Shown here in pieces: positions 33,154 to 41,399 of a stretch of DNA of 52,946 nucleotides. Both the position numbers and the translations under genes were made by a program. A model generated the notes under the pieces. That model was given only the letters and a program-made list of their open reading frames with translations. It made no database searches and was not told the origin of the DNA. Origin of the DNA: Bacteroidota bacterium (GTDB taxonomy: Bacteria; Bacteroidota; Bacteroidia; Bacteroidales; Dysgonomonadaceae); the NCBI GenBank assembly GCA_023622765.1, contig JAMNYO010000031.1:1-52946 (forward strand). Direction: 5' to 3'. Each line of letters starts with the position of its first letter. The stretch's first letter is position 1.

Positions 33154-33287
33154 CCGGGTTATTCGACAACGTTATAAAAGAAACGAGGGCGAATAACACG
33201 AGAAAAATATGGGACGGCACTACCGCTCAACTACAAGCCGTGGTGACGAGAGACCCGAACACGTTTTACTTTGAACTAGAAGATTAA
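33117..33287 (+). pseudogene. Out-of-frame C-terminal end of the tail fibre
   Basis: 57 codons in the frame that continues the fibre (TNDYTSAEKTKLAGLFDNVI, then KIWDGTTAQLQAVV), ending in TAA at 33,285-33,287. No start codon of its own is likely. It parallels the STEDYTTAEKTKLGGIAAG segment earlier in the same protein, which confirms that it belongs to the fibre. Either a one-base deletion, a sequencing error, or phase switching explains it. Confidence 0.65.
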
Positions 33288-33306
33288 CTTTTTTTATTTT
33301 TACAAA

Positions 33307-33603
33307 ATGGCAACTACAACTGAAATGACAACCCTCTACGGGGACGACGTTTTTCGCAAGAAAGTGCTGATGGAAGTAACCAAGCACGCGAAGTATCAGA
33401 CAATTAATGATGCGGCAGAGTTCATCATAAAGAAGTTCGCCGCTCACGTGTTGAAAAACCCTGCCGGATCATGGTTTAACACTTTCGTTTTAACCGTCTT
33501 AACAGACCCTTCCGTGACCCCTGATGGCTACGACACGGTGCTTGAGCAAGTGATTAACTCCAGCTTCGAGCAGCAGGCTAAACTATTTTACGCGAACATC
33601 TGA
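33307..33603 (+). CDS. Hypothetical phage protein, 98 aa
   Basis: Small helical protein between the fibre and the LRR-like gene. Begins MATTTEMTTLYGDDVFRKKV and is polar with a single Trp. Its TGA overlaps the next ATG (TGATG). It may be a fibre connector or chaperone. No family recognised. Confidence 0.55.
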   Translation: MATTTEMTTLYGDDVFRKKVLMEVTKHAKYQTINDAAEFIIKKFAAHVLKNPAGSWFNTFVLTVLTDPSVTPDGYDTVLEQVINSSFEQQAKLFYANI

Positions 33604-34325
33604 TGGCTATACACCTGGGGAATAAGTCGGTAAAGGGAATCTACTTGGGCGACAAGGTAGTGAAGAACGTCCATTTTGGTGACACGTTATTATGGAACTA
33701 CGTGCCACCTGACACGCGCGGATGGTGGATTCACTATCAAACTGGGGTGAAAACATACTTCGACGCGACGGCTGACTTTATAGACGCGAACGGGGTAATG
33801 AGCAAGCCATCCTGGTTAGAATATGCAAAGGAGATAAGATTATGTGCGGGAATATCTGACTACATTCACGCGTCAGTGACGTATGAATACGGATCTTATT
33901 ATACGCCACAGTCGCATTCAACCGGGTATCATTTGCTTTCGGAAGTTTGTCCTTTTGCGGATAATCTTGAAAAGTTCGATTTTGGCGACGCCTCGATTTC
34001 GACCCTTTACTTTGGAACATTCAGTAATCAACCCAAATTAACAGAAGTCATTCTCAACTCGTACGTGACAAAACTGGAACCAGCTTTTTTCAATGGCAAT
34101 CCATGTGGAGCGCTTAAAAGGATAACAATACCGTCATCAGTCGTAAGCATCGAAAATGGAGTAATTGACTACACGTCAATTGGTGGCGGAATTATTAACA
34201 TTTTTGTGTTCCACAACCAGACAGGCATCGAGACGATCTACACCAACGTCGGAAATGCCACGGCATTGCAATCTTTGCTCAATGCCAAGGGACTGCCGAT
34301 CGGGTATCAAATCGTGGAACAATAA
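33603..34325 (+). CDS. Candidate receptor-binding protein with LRR-like domain
   Basis: 240 residues. N-terminus has the repeated turn GNKSVKGIYLGDKVVKNVHF, seen at the base of many phage side fibres and in head decoration proteins. After a Trp-rich segment, the C-terminal half has BspA-like leucine-rich repeats (LEKFDFGDASISTLYFGTFS, LKRITIPSSVVSIENGVID). This last structural gene is a plausible host-binding tip. It is AT-richer toward the C-terminus, which suggests exchange of the tip. Confidence 0.6.
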   Translation: MAIHLGNKSVKGIYLGDKVVKNVHFGDTLLWNYVPPDTRGWWIHYQTGVKTYFDATADFIDANGVMSKPSWLEYAKEIRLCAGISDYIHASVTYEYGSYYTPQSHSTGYHLLSEVCPFADNLEKFDFGDASISTLYFGTFSNQPKLTEVILNSYVTKLEPAFFNGNPCGALKRITIPSSVVSIENGVIDYTSIGGGIINIFVFHNQTGIETIYTNVGNATALQSLLNAKGLPIGYQIVEQ

Positions 34326-34466
34326 CGTCAAAACCTGTACTTCACCTATCCGGCATTGTTCCGGTTCACGGTATGAAATGATTGATGATTTAATAAGAAA
34401 TCTCATTTCCCATAGTCTTTGATTAAAAAATCACGTGGATTTTACATACGAAAAATTTATTCCGTT

Positions 34467-34501
34467 ACGCCACATTCGTTGAGAAACGCGGGTGGCGTTT
34501 T
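34467..34501 (+). terminator. Terminator of the late operon
   Basis: ACGCCAC (34,467-34,473) pairs with GTGGCGT (34,492-34,498); an inner CGTT-GAGA-AACG hairpin adds stability; TTTT follows. Probably stops rightward late transcription ahead of the leftward integrase. A degenerate octamer (TCTGTTGG) lies just after it. Confidence 0.65.
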
Positions 34502-34537
34502 GTTGGTTTGTAGGTCTGTTGGACACGAAAAACACGT

Positions 34538-35701
34538 TTACTCAAGAAATTTATTAAAGCAAAGGATCCCCTCCTGTTTACTTTCATCAAGAACGTGAGC
34601 GTAAACAAGCGTTTCTCGCAAATCCGAATGCCCCAAAATTTCCTTTAGAGAAGTGATATCCTTTGTCTTCGATAGAAAATATGTTGCAAAAGTATGTCGT
34701 CCGCTCTTAGTTGATAGCTTTTTATCAATTTTCAACACTGAAGCGATATCTTTCAAGTAAGAGTTTATTGTCTGCTCTGAAGGAAGATTTTCAAACACCA
34801 GGCCTTTTTTTCGAGTGCCGACAATGTTTCGCAAGATCATCCTAAGCGTCTCAGATACCGGAACCGTTATCGGAACGTTTTTTATGTTCCTGTTTTTCAA
34901 GCGAAAATATACGAACGAGTCTTGTGAAAATTGCTCAAGCTTCAAAAGCTTAGCATCCCCAATGTGCAATGATGAGAAGCACAAAAACAGGTAAAACTCT
35001 AACACTTTGTGATATTTCGATTCGAACTTGCCCTCCAAATAAGCATCTACGAAAACTTGCAACTCATTTTCATTCAAATATGAAAAACTCCCCGGGACTT
35101 TTTTCACTTTGAATTCATCAAACGGGTTATCAATCATGTATCCCATTTTTACCGCGGCAAGTACGTATTTTTTTAATGTGCCCATATCCTTATATGCAGT
35201 ATTCTCGTTGTTTTTCAATTTATCCCTCAAATACCTGAAGTAAGTTATCAACCACTCCGGGGTTATATCATCAAAATGTAAGCTCGGTGCATATTGCTTT
35301 ACCTTTTTAATCACCTTCTCGTGAGTCTTACTCGTCGATGCAGCGTTGCCGGCATTTATCCTCGCTTTGTTTTCTTTCACGAAATCAAAAAAAGTGCCAT
35401 AGTCATCAGGGCGGTTATATTCCTTCATAAAGGCATCGCGTGTTAACTTCCTGTCACGAAGTCTATATTTCACGAACACGTTATTGATCCGAGCGGCAAT
35501 ATTTTCAATGATCAGATTTTTGTCTTCACAATTAGGATCGTTCTTTGTTACACGACATTTAGTTTCATCCCAGCATTTCACATCGCAACGCACTGAAGTG
35601 CTGAAGTTAACCTTCTCACGATTAACGTAAAAGCTGATCCAAACTACCCCTGCATCAGATCCTTTTTTGTGAATTCTTAAATATATATTGAGAGTTACCA
35701 T
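34538..35701 (-). CDS. Tyrosine-type site-specific integrase
   Basis: 387 residues. N-terminal arm-binding region, SAM-like core-binding domain (about 105-200), then catalytic domain. Catalytic pattern: SGRHTFAT (Arg 335, His 336), LGHSD (His 358) and nucleophile Tyr 367 in LVYAHV. The first Arg of the family (usually TGLR) reads SSLHIGD here, with His 246 in its place, and the HxxR box reads KSGR. The gene reads away from tRNA-Cys 160 bases upstream, and three CGGTCTA sites lie in its leader. It catalyses prophage integration and, with a helper, excision. Confidence 0.92.
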   Translation of the reverse strand: MVTLNIYLRIHKKGSDAGVVWISFYVNREKVNFSTSVRCDVKCWDETKCRVTKNDPNCEDKNLIIENIAARINNVFVKYRLRDRKLTRDAFMKEYNRPDDYGTFFDFVKENKARINAGNAASTSKTHEKVIKKVKQYAPSLHFDDITPEWLITYFRYLRDKLKNNENTAYKDMGTLKKYVLAAVKMGYMIDNPFDEFKVKKVPGSFSYLNENELQVFVDAYLEGKFESKYHKVLEFYLFLCFSSLHIGDAKLLKLEQFSQDSFVYFRLKNRNIKNVPITVPVSETLRMILRNIVGTRKKGLVFENLPSEQTINSYLKDIASVLKIDKKLSTKSGRHTFATYFLSKTKDITSLKEILGHSDLRETLVYAHVLDESKQEGILCFNKFLE

Positions 35702-35714
35702 GCTGAGCTACATT

Positions 35715-35763
35715 CGGTCTATTTTCCGGTAAAATATGCCGCCGGTCTACAAGCGGTCTACAA
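35715..35763. repeat. CGGTCTA repeats in the integrase leader
   Basis: CGGTCTA at 35,715-35,721, 35,743-35,749 and 35,754-35,760; the last two are extended to CGGTCTACAA and spaced 11 bases apart, one helical turn. The spacing suits arm-type integrase or excisionase binding sites in the attachment region. Confidence 0.5.
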
Positions 35764-35817
35764 AAAAATCAAATTAGAAATATTTCAAATCAACCTAACT
35801 ACTTGAGAAATAGAAAT

Positions 35818-35851
35818 AAAAAAACCTCGATACTAACAAGCAGTATCGAGG
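35818..35851 (-). terminator. tRNA-Cys terminator
   Basis: On the minus strand a perfect 10-base-pair stem (CCTCGATACT / AGTATCGAGG) with a 7-base loop is followed by T7. It ends tRNA-Cys transcription 10 bases past the mature 3' end. Confidence 0.85.
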
Positions 35852-35860
35852 AATGAGGCT

Positions 35861-35934
35861 TGGAGGTACCTGGCGGATTCGAACCGCCGTAAACGGTTTT
35901 GCAGACCGCTACCTAGCCACTCGGTCAAGGTACC
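35861..35934 (-). tRNA. tRNA-Cys (GCA), likely attachment site
   Basis: Full cloverleaf on the minus strand: acceptor GGTACCT pairs with AGGTACC, anticodon arm GCGGTCTGCAAAACCGT with anticodon GCA, T-arm GGCGG-TTCGAAT-CCGCC, discriminator T and encoded CCA. The 3' end faces the integrase, the usual geometry for integration into the 3' part of a tRNA gene. The gene is intact. Confidence 0.95.
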
Positions 35935-36002
35935 TGGTAGATGTTAAAGCGAACGCGAAGATACGTTATTTTCCTCGAGTTACAAAGGATTTACCCCTTT
36001 CT

Positions 36003-37370
36003 TTACGAAAAGAGCAATCGGAAGGCATCGCTCACCTTGCGTACCTCTGCGATCTCGATGGGTCCCCTCTTATGATAGCCCTTCAGGTTGTTAGAGGGAA
36101 TCAAAATCCTTGAAAAACCCAGCTTTTCGGCCTCCTGCACCCGCTGCTCCACACGGTGAACCGGGCGAATCTCCCCCGAGAGGCCCACCTCCCCGCAGAG
36201 GCAGGTATCGGGATCTACCGTCATATCGAGGCTCGATGATAACACCGCCGTGATTACAGACAGGTCCATCCCGGGATCGCTTACCCGCAACCCGCCGGCG
36301 ATATTCAAGAACACATCCTTCTGGGTTAGCTTGAAACCCGCACGTTTCTCCAGCACGGCCAGCAGCATGTTCATCCGGCGGATATCGAAACCGGTGGCCG
36401 ACCGCTGGGGGGTGCCGTACGCGGCGCTGCTGACCAGCGCCTGGGTCTCAATCAGGAAGGGGCGAATGCCCTCGATCGCGGCAGCGATGGAGACACCGCT
36501 CAACCCCTCGTGGTTTTGAGTAAGCAACAGCTCAGAAGGGTTGCTCACCTCCCGCAAGCCTGATTGGTTCATCTCGTAAATCCCCAACTCGGCAGTACTC
36601 CCGAACCGGTTCTTGATGGCTCGTAGCACCCGGTACATGTAGTGCTGGTCGCCCTCGAACTGCAGCACCGCATCCACGATATGCTCCAGCACCTTGGGCC
36701 CCGCGATGCTCCCCTCCTTGGTGATATGGCCGATAAGCAGCACCGGCGTACCCGACTGCTTGGCGAACTTGAGCAACAACGACGCGCACTCGCGTACCTG
36801 GGAAAGGCTACCCGGGGCGGAATCCAACACGTCACTAAAGACCGTCTGGATGGAGTCGATGATCAACAGCCGGGGCGACAGGCTCTTCACGTGCCGGAAG
36901 ATCTCGTCGAGGTCGGTCTCGCAGACAATCCAGCAGTCGTCATTCTCCAGCCCGATCCGCTCTGCCCGAAGCTTCAACTGCCGGGCGCTCTCCTCGCCGG
37001 AGACGTAAAGGATGGAAAGTCCCTTTAGCTTGAGAGCAGTTTGCAGGACTAAAGTCGACTTACCAATACCCGGCTCACCACCGATAAGCACCACCGAAGC
37101 GGGCACCAACCCGCCACCCAGTACCCGGTTGAGTTCAGCGTCCTGCATATCGATCCGCGGCTCCTCTTCCGCCTTGATATCCCGCAGCGTGAGCGGCTCA
37201 CTCTTTTGATCGGTAAAAGAGCGGGTATCCTCCTGCCTGGAAGCGGCATCCTTGCGCACCACCTCCTCCACGAAGGTGGACCACTCGCCGCAAGCGGGGC
37301 AGCGCCCCATCCACTTGGGCGACTCATGCCCGCACTGGCTGCAAAAATAGACCGTTTTTAACTTTGCCAT
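36003..37370 (-). CDS. radA: DNA repair protein RadA
   Basis: 455 residues, full length. N-terminal zinc finger (Cys 10, 13, 24, 27), Walker A GGEPGIGKST, the RadA-specific KNRFG motif, and a C-terminal Lon-like domain. RadA is a hexameric helicase that extends branches in recombination. First host gene past tRNA-Cys. It is divergent from tex with about 110 bases between. Confidence 0.97.
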   Translation of the reverse strand: MAKLKTVYFCSQCGHESPKWMGRCPACGEWSTFVEEVVRKDAASRQEDTRSFTDQKSEPLTLRDIKAEEEPRIDMQDAELNRVLGGGLVPASVVLIGGEPGIGKSTLVLQTALKLKGLSILYVSGEESARQLKLRAERIGLENDDCWIVCETDLDEIFRHVKSLSPRLLIIDSIQTVFSDVLDSAPGSLSQVRECASLLLKFAKQSGTPVLLIGHITKEGSIAGPKVLEHIVDAVLQFEGDQHYMYRVLRAIKNRFGSTAELGIYEMNQSGLREVSNPSELLLTQNHEGLSGVSIAAAIEGIRPFLIETQALVSSAAYGTPQRSATGFDIRRMNMLLAVLEKRAGFKLTQKDVFLNIAGGLRVSDPGMDLSVITAVLSSSLDMTVDPDTCLCGEVGLSGEIRPVHRVEQRVQEAEKLGFSRILIPSNNLKGYHKRGPIEIAEVRKVSDAFRLLFS

Positions 37371-37450
37371 CCGTTGTTGGTATAGGGGTGAAAATCGTTG
37401 AAAAAATCAAGCGGATCCTTTTAATAAAGTAAAGATACAAAAATTTCTTG

Positions 37451-37458
37451 TATGTTTG
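37451..37458 (+). promoter_or_regulatory. -7 promoter element of tex
   Basis: TATGTTTG matches TAnnTTTG, 25 bases before ATG 37,483; no TTTG is found at the expected -33. The in-frame codon at 37,456 lies inside this element, so it is not the start of tex. Confidence 0.5.
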
Positions 37459-37482
37459 CAACTACAACTAAAACCGGTTACA

Positions 37483-39606
37483 ATGTCAGTCATACACACG
37501 CTTATCGCCCAGTCACTCTCCATCCCGATCAAGTCCATTGAGAACTGCGTCCAACTCCTGGAAGAAGGAGCTACTATCCCCTTCATCAGCCGCTACCGGA
37601 AGGAGGCTACCGGGGGGCTCGACGAGGTGCGGGTAGGGCAGGTTCAATCGCTTCACGAAAAGTACATGGAGCTCGTGAAACGGAAAGAGTTCGTACTGAA
37701 AACGATAGCGGAGCAGGAGAAACTAACCCCCGAACTGGAGAATGCCATTGAGGGGTGCTGGGACGCTACCGAGCTGGAGGACCTCTACCTCCCCTACAAG
37801 CCGAAGCGGAGGACCCGTGCCGAGATGGCGCGTGAGAAGGGGCTAGAGCCTTTGGCCGGTTGGCTGATGGCGCAACACCGGGACTCGCCCGAGGCCAAGG
37901 CCGCCATGTTCGTGAACGAGGAGGTACCCTCTGCCGACGAGGCGCTTAAAGGCGCATGCGACATTATCGCGGAATGGGTGAACGAGGACGCCGCGGCACG
38001 ACAAGCGGTACGAAACATCTTCTCCCGGGAGGCGGTCATCACGTCAAAGGTGGTGAAGGGGAAAGAGGAGGAGGGGGAGAAGTACCGCGACTACTTCGAC
38101 TTCGCCGCGCCGCTCTCCCGCTGCCCGTCGCACCGTATACTGGCCATCCGCCGGGGCGAGACGGAGGGGTTCCTACGGGTATCCATCTCGCCGGAAGAGG
38201 AGAAGTGTATCGACCGGCTGACCCGCCGTTTCGTGAAGAACGACAGCGAGGCGGCCGGCCACGTGGAAAGCGCGGTGGTGGACGGTTACAAGCGGTTGTT
38301 GAAGCCCTCGATAGAGACCGAGTTCGCCAACCTCTCGAAGGAGAAAGCGGACGACGAGGCAATCGCGGTCTTCGCGGGGAACCTGCGGCAACTGCTGCTC
38401 GCCCCACCCCTGGGACAAAAACGGATCCTCGCGATCGATCCCGGCTACCGCACCGGCTGCAAGGTGGTCTGCCTCGACGAACAGGGGAACCTGCTGCACA
38501 ACGAGACCATCTTCCCCCACCCACCGCAGAACGAGGTGGCAAAAGCGGCCAATAAGGTAACGAAGCTGGTGTCCGCCTACCGGATCGAGGCGATCGCCAT
38601 CGGCAACGGCACCGCGAGCCGGGAAACTGAACGGTTTGTCGCTAACCTGAGATACGATAGGGAGGTGAAGCTGTTCGTCGTGAGCGAAAGCGGGGCTTCA
38701 GTCTACTCCGCCTCCAAGATCGCCCGGGAGGAGTTCCCGGATTATGACGTAACTGTGCGGGGAGCGGTCTCCATCGGGCGGCGACTGAGCGACCCGCTGG
38801 CGGAGCTGGTGAAGATCGACCCCAAGTCGATCGGCGTGGGACAGTACCAGCACGATGTGGACCCGACGAAGCTCAAGCGGTCGCTCGACCAGACGGTGGA
38901 GAGCTGCGTGAACCAGGTGGGGGTGAACCTCAACACGGCGAGCAAACACCTCCTCACCTACGTGTCAGGGCTGGGCGACGCACTGGCGCAAAACATCGTG
39001 AACTGGCGCACGGAGAACGGCCCATTTCGCTCGCGTAACGAGCTGAAAAAGGTGCCCCGACTTGGCGAAAAAGCGTTCCAGCAGTGTGCCGGCTTCCTCC
39101 GCGTACCCAACTCGGAGAACCCGCTGGATAACTCCGCGGTGCACCCGGAGAGCTACCCGGTAGTGAAGCGGATGGCGAGCGACCTGAACCTGCCAATCCA
39201 AGAGCTGATGCACAATAAGCCGCTGATTGACACGATCGATATTAACCGGTACAAGACAGACATAGTGGGCACTGAGACGCTCACCGACATCCTGCAGGAG
39301 CTGGAGAAACCGGGGCGAGATCCGCGCGGTGAGGCGAAGGTATTGGAGTTCGACCCCAATATTCGGGTCATCAGCGACCTGAAGGAGGGGATGGTGTTGC
39401 CCGGCGTTGTCACCAACATCACCAACTTCGGCTGCTTCGTGGATGTCGGCATCAAGGAAAACGGGCTGGTACATATCTCGGAATTGGCGAACCGGTTCGT
39501 ATCCAACCCAGCCGAAGTGGTGTCGCTGCACCAGCACGTGAAGGTGAAGGTGTTGTCGGTCGACCTGGAACGAAAAAGAATTCAATTAAGCATGAAAGAC
39601 GGGTGA
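37483..39606 (+). CDS. tex: Tex-family RNA-binding transcription factor
   Basis: 707 residues from ATG 37,483. N-terminal helical Tex domain, YqgF/RNase H-like domain (ILAIDPGYRTGCKV near residue 326), helix-hairpin-helix motifs (GLGDALAQNIVNWR, then LGEKAFQQCAGFLR) and a C-terminal S1 domain (GVVTNITNFGCFVDVGIKEN). Binds nucleic acid and affects transcription. Complete and unremarkable. Confidence 0.95.
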   Translation: MSVIHTLIAQSLSIPIKSIENCVQLLEEGATIPFISRYRKEATGGLDEVRVGQVQSLHEKYMELVKRKEFVLKTIAEQEKLTPELENAIEGCWDATELEDLYLPYKPKRRTRAEMAREKGLEPLAGWLMAQHRDSPEAKAAMFVNEEVPSADEALKGACDIIAEWVNEDAAARQAVRNIFSREAVITSKVVKGKEEEGEKYRDYFDFAAPLSRCPSHRILAIRRGETEGFLRVSISPEEEKCIDRLTRRFVKNDSEAAGHVESAVVDGYKRLLKPSIETEFANLSKEKADDEAIAVFAGNLRQLLLAPPLGQKRILAIDPGYRTGCKVVCLDEQGNLLHNETIFPHPPQNEVAKAANKVTKLVSAYRIEAIAIGNGTASRETERFVANLRYDREVKLFVVSESGASVYSASKIAREEFPDYDVTVRGAVSIGRRLSDPLAELVKIDPKSIGVGQYQHDVDPTKLKRSLDQTVESCVNQVGVNLNTASKHLLTYVSGLGDALAQNIVNWRTENGPFRSRNELKKVPRLGEKAFQQCAGFLRVPNSENPLDNSAVHPESYPVVKRMASDLNLPIQELMHNKPLIDTIDINRYKTDIVGTETLTDILQELEKPGRDPRGEAKVLEFDPNIRVISDLKEGMVLPGVVTNITNFGCFVDVGIKENGLVHISELANRFVSNPAEVVSLHQHVKVKVLSVDLERKRIQLSMKDG

Positions 39607-39779
39607 TAGGTGGGTAAAAGGCACGCAAACAATTTTCGCAAAATCTGTAAGAAAGCCCCAAAAAACACCGAACAAAACGGCTAAAAAAGCCTGTAGAGAA
39701 GAAAAAGCACGTTTTTTCTCCTGTTTTCAAGAACCTAAACAGCGTTTCATCTGTTTCAACTTTGATCACTTAAACATCA

Positions 39780-40466
39780 ATGCCCATGTCATCATCCTCA
39801 AAAACTGAACAAAACATCCCCGAATCCATCGATTACGCCCATCTGTTCGAAGGCATTCGGAATTTTAAAGCGAACGAGTTTATCCCTCGCCAGGAATTTT
39901 TCGAGGCACTGGCGCATCAACAGAACCCGCACACCCTCTTCATCGGGTGTTCCGATTCACGCGTCATACCCAACGTGGTTACCCAAACCATCCCCGGCGA
40001 GCTGTTCGTCGTGAGGAATATAGGCAACTTTGTACCTCACTACCTGAAAAAATCCGAGACCTTTCTGGCCACCTCCGCGGTGATTGAGTACGCGGTTCTC
40101 CAACTGAACGTCGATAACATCGTGGTTTGCGGCCACTCCAACTGCGGGGGCTGTGCGGCCCTATACTACCAAGAGAAAGAGCTTAAACATCTCCCACACA
40201 CCAAAATTTGGCTTCAATTGGCAGAACCGGTAAAAAAGGTCGTGGAAGATAAAATCGCCAAAAAGAAACTCACCCTTGAGGAGCGTAGCGAGTACACCGA
40301 AAAAATGAACGTGGTAGAACAGCTTAGGCACCTGATGAAATACCCCTATATCCGGAAACGGGTAAGAGAGGGAAAGTTAAACGTGATGGGCTGGTACTAC
40401 AACATTGAGGAGGGGGAGATCTACAATTACGACCGAAAGAAACGACGATTCATCCGAGTCGAATAG
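39780..40466 (+). CDS. Beta-class carbonic anhydrase
   Basis: 228 residues. Zinc ligands Cys 57 and Asp/Arg pair in CSDSR (57-61), and His 119 and Cys 122 in GHSNCGG. The enzyme interconverts carbon dioxide and bicarbonate. No signal peptide, so cytoplasmic. The 170 bases ahead contain no gene. Converges on rnhB. Confidence 0.95.
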   Translation: MPMSSSSKTEQNIPESIDYAHLFEGIRNFKANEFIPRQEFFEALAHQQNPHTLFIGCSDSRVIPNVVTQTIPGELFVVRNIGNFVPHYLKKSETFLATSAVIEYAVLQLNVDNIVVCGHSNCGGCAALYYQEKELKHLPHTKIWLQLAEPVKKVVEDKIAKKKLTLEERSEYTEKMNVVEQLRHLMKYPYIRKRVREGKLNVMGWYYNIEEGEIYNYDRKKRRFIRVE

Positions 40467-40547
40467 GGTTTAGGTCGCACGACAATCGGCACACTGACTA
40501 CCGTTCAATGCAGCTCTCAGCCGGTGGTTTTCCATTCACTCTATAGA

Positions 40548-41165
40548 TCACCAGTCGATTTCTAGCTGTTTTTCCATCAACTGAAACGACTTCCGGTGAT
40601 GGATAGTTACCCCGTGTCGCGCGATGGCATCGCGGTGTTCACGGGTAGGGTATCCTTTGTTACGCTCCCACCCGTAAGCTGGAAATTGCGCGTGAAGTTT
40701 TTCCATGTACTCATCCCGGTAGGTCTTTGCCAGCACCGAAGCCGCCGCGATCGAGAGAAATTGTGAGTCCCCTTTAACCACACAACTGTACGGGATATCC
40801 CGGAAAGGACGAAACCGGTTGCCATCCACCAAAACATGCTCCGGCATCACGGTCAGCCTACCCAACGCCCGGTGCATCGCCTCCACCGATGCCCACAAGA
40901 TGTTCATCGTATCGATCTCCTCGGGACTGCAGCTTGCCACCGCGTAACAGACCGCCTCCGCCTCAATAAAGGGCCGCAATGCACGCCGTTGTCTCTCCGT
41001 GAGCTGTTTGGAGTCGGTCAACCCTTCACATTGGAACCCTTCCGACAAGATCACCACCGCGGCGAACACGGGGCCCGCCAAGCAGCCACGACCCGCCTCA
41101 TCGCACCCGGCTTCAATACGACCGGGCACCATACTTTCCTTTAAAGGTACGACCAACTGTTTCAT
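40548..41165 (-). CDS. rnhB: Ribonuclease HII
   Basis: 205 residues. Catalytic acidic residues Asp 22 and Glu 23 (GCDEAGRGCLAGPV), Asp 114 (VLVDGNRF) and the Tyr-containing DEYM segment after SVLAKTYR. It removes ribonucleotides from DNA and RNA of RNA-DNA hybrids. Downstream of dnaA on the same strand with about 230 bases of noncoding DNA between, so probably transcribed separately. Confidence 0.95.
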   Translation of the reverse strand: MKQLVVPLKESMVPGRIEAGCDEAGRGCLAGPVFAAVVILSEGFQCEGLTDSKQLTERQRRALRPFIEAEAVCYAVASCSPEEIDTMNILWASVEAMHRALGRLTVMPEHVLVDGNRFRPFRDIPYSCVVKGDSQFLSIAAASVLAKTYRDEYMEKLHAQFPAYGWERNKGYPTREHRDAIARHGVTIHHRKSFQLMEKQLEIDW

Positions 41166-41399
41166 TTTATTCGTTAAAAACCGTGATCAACGGAAAGTGA
41201 GCATCGGATACCACCGTTTTGAGGGTAATACGTTCAGGGGACGAGAGCGAAGGAGTGAAACGATAAACCGTACAAGGGTTCAAAAGACGAGTTGCTGAAG
41301 GCTTCGAAATAAATGTGGTCAAGCGATCAAGCAAATATTCAGGTGATCAAAAGGGAAGCTGCGAGACAATCAAGTTAAAGTGTTCTAGTGGTAAAACAC

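Larger units (their letters stand above)
1..35860. mobile_element. Temperate tailed-phage prophage (right-hand part; left end outside window)
   Basis: Protease, capsid, terminase, portal, tape measure, lysis and fibre genes run rightward almost without gaps, often with ATGA overlaps, and end at a leftward tyrosine integrase abutting a tRNA-Cys. Absence of a recognisable sheath gene suggests a long non-contractile tail. Right boundary is inferred to lie between the integrase start (35,701) and the tRNA 3' end (35,861). The left attachment site and the replication genes are not in the window, so total size is unknown. Two AT-rich cargo genes and a toxin-antitoxin pair lie inside the late-gene region. 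Confidence 0.93.

Noticed and set aside
38039-38555. Long open frames on both strands inside tex
   Set aside because: Arg/Gly-rich shadow translations of a high-GC stretch; the tex frame carries all the known motifs.
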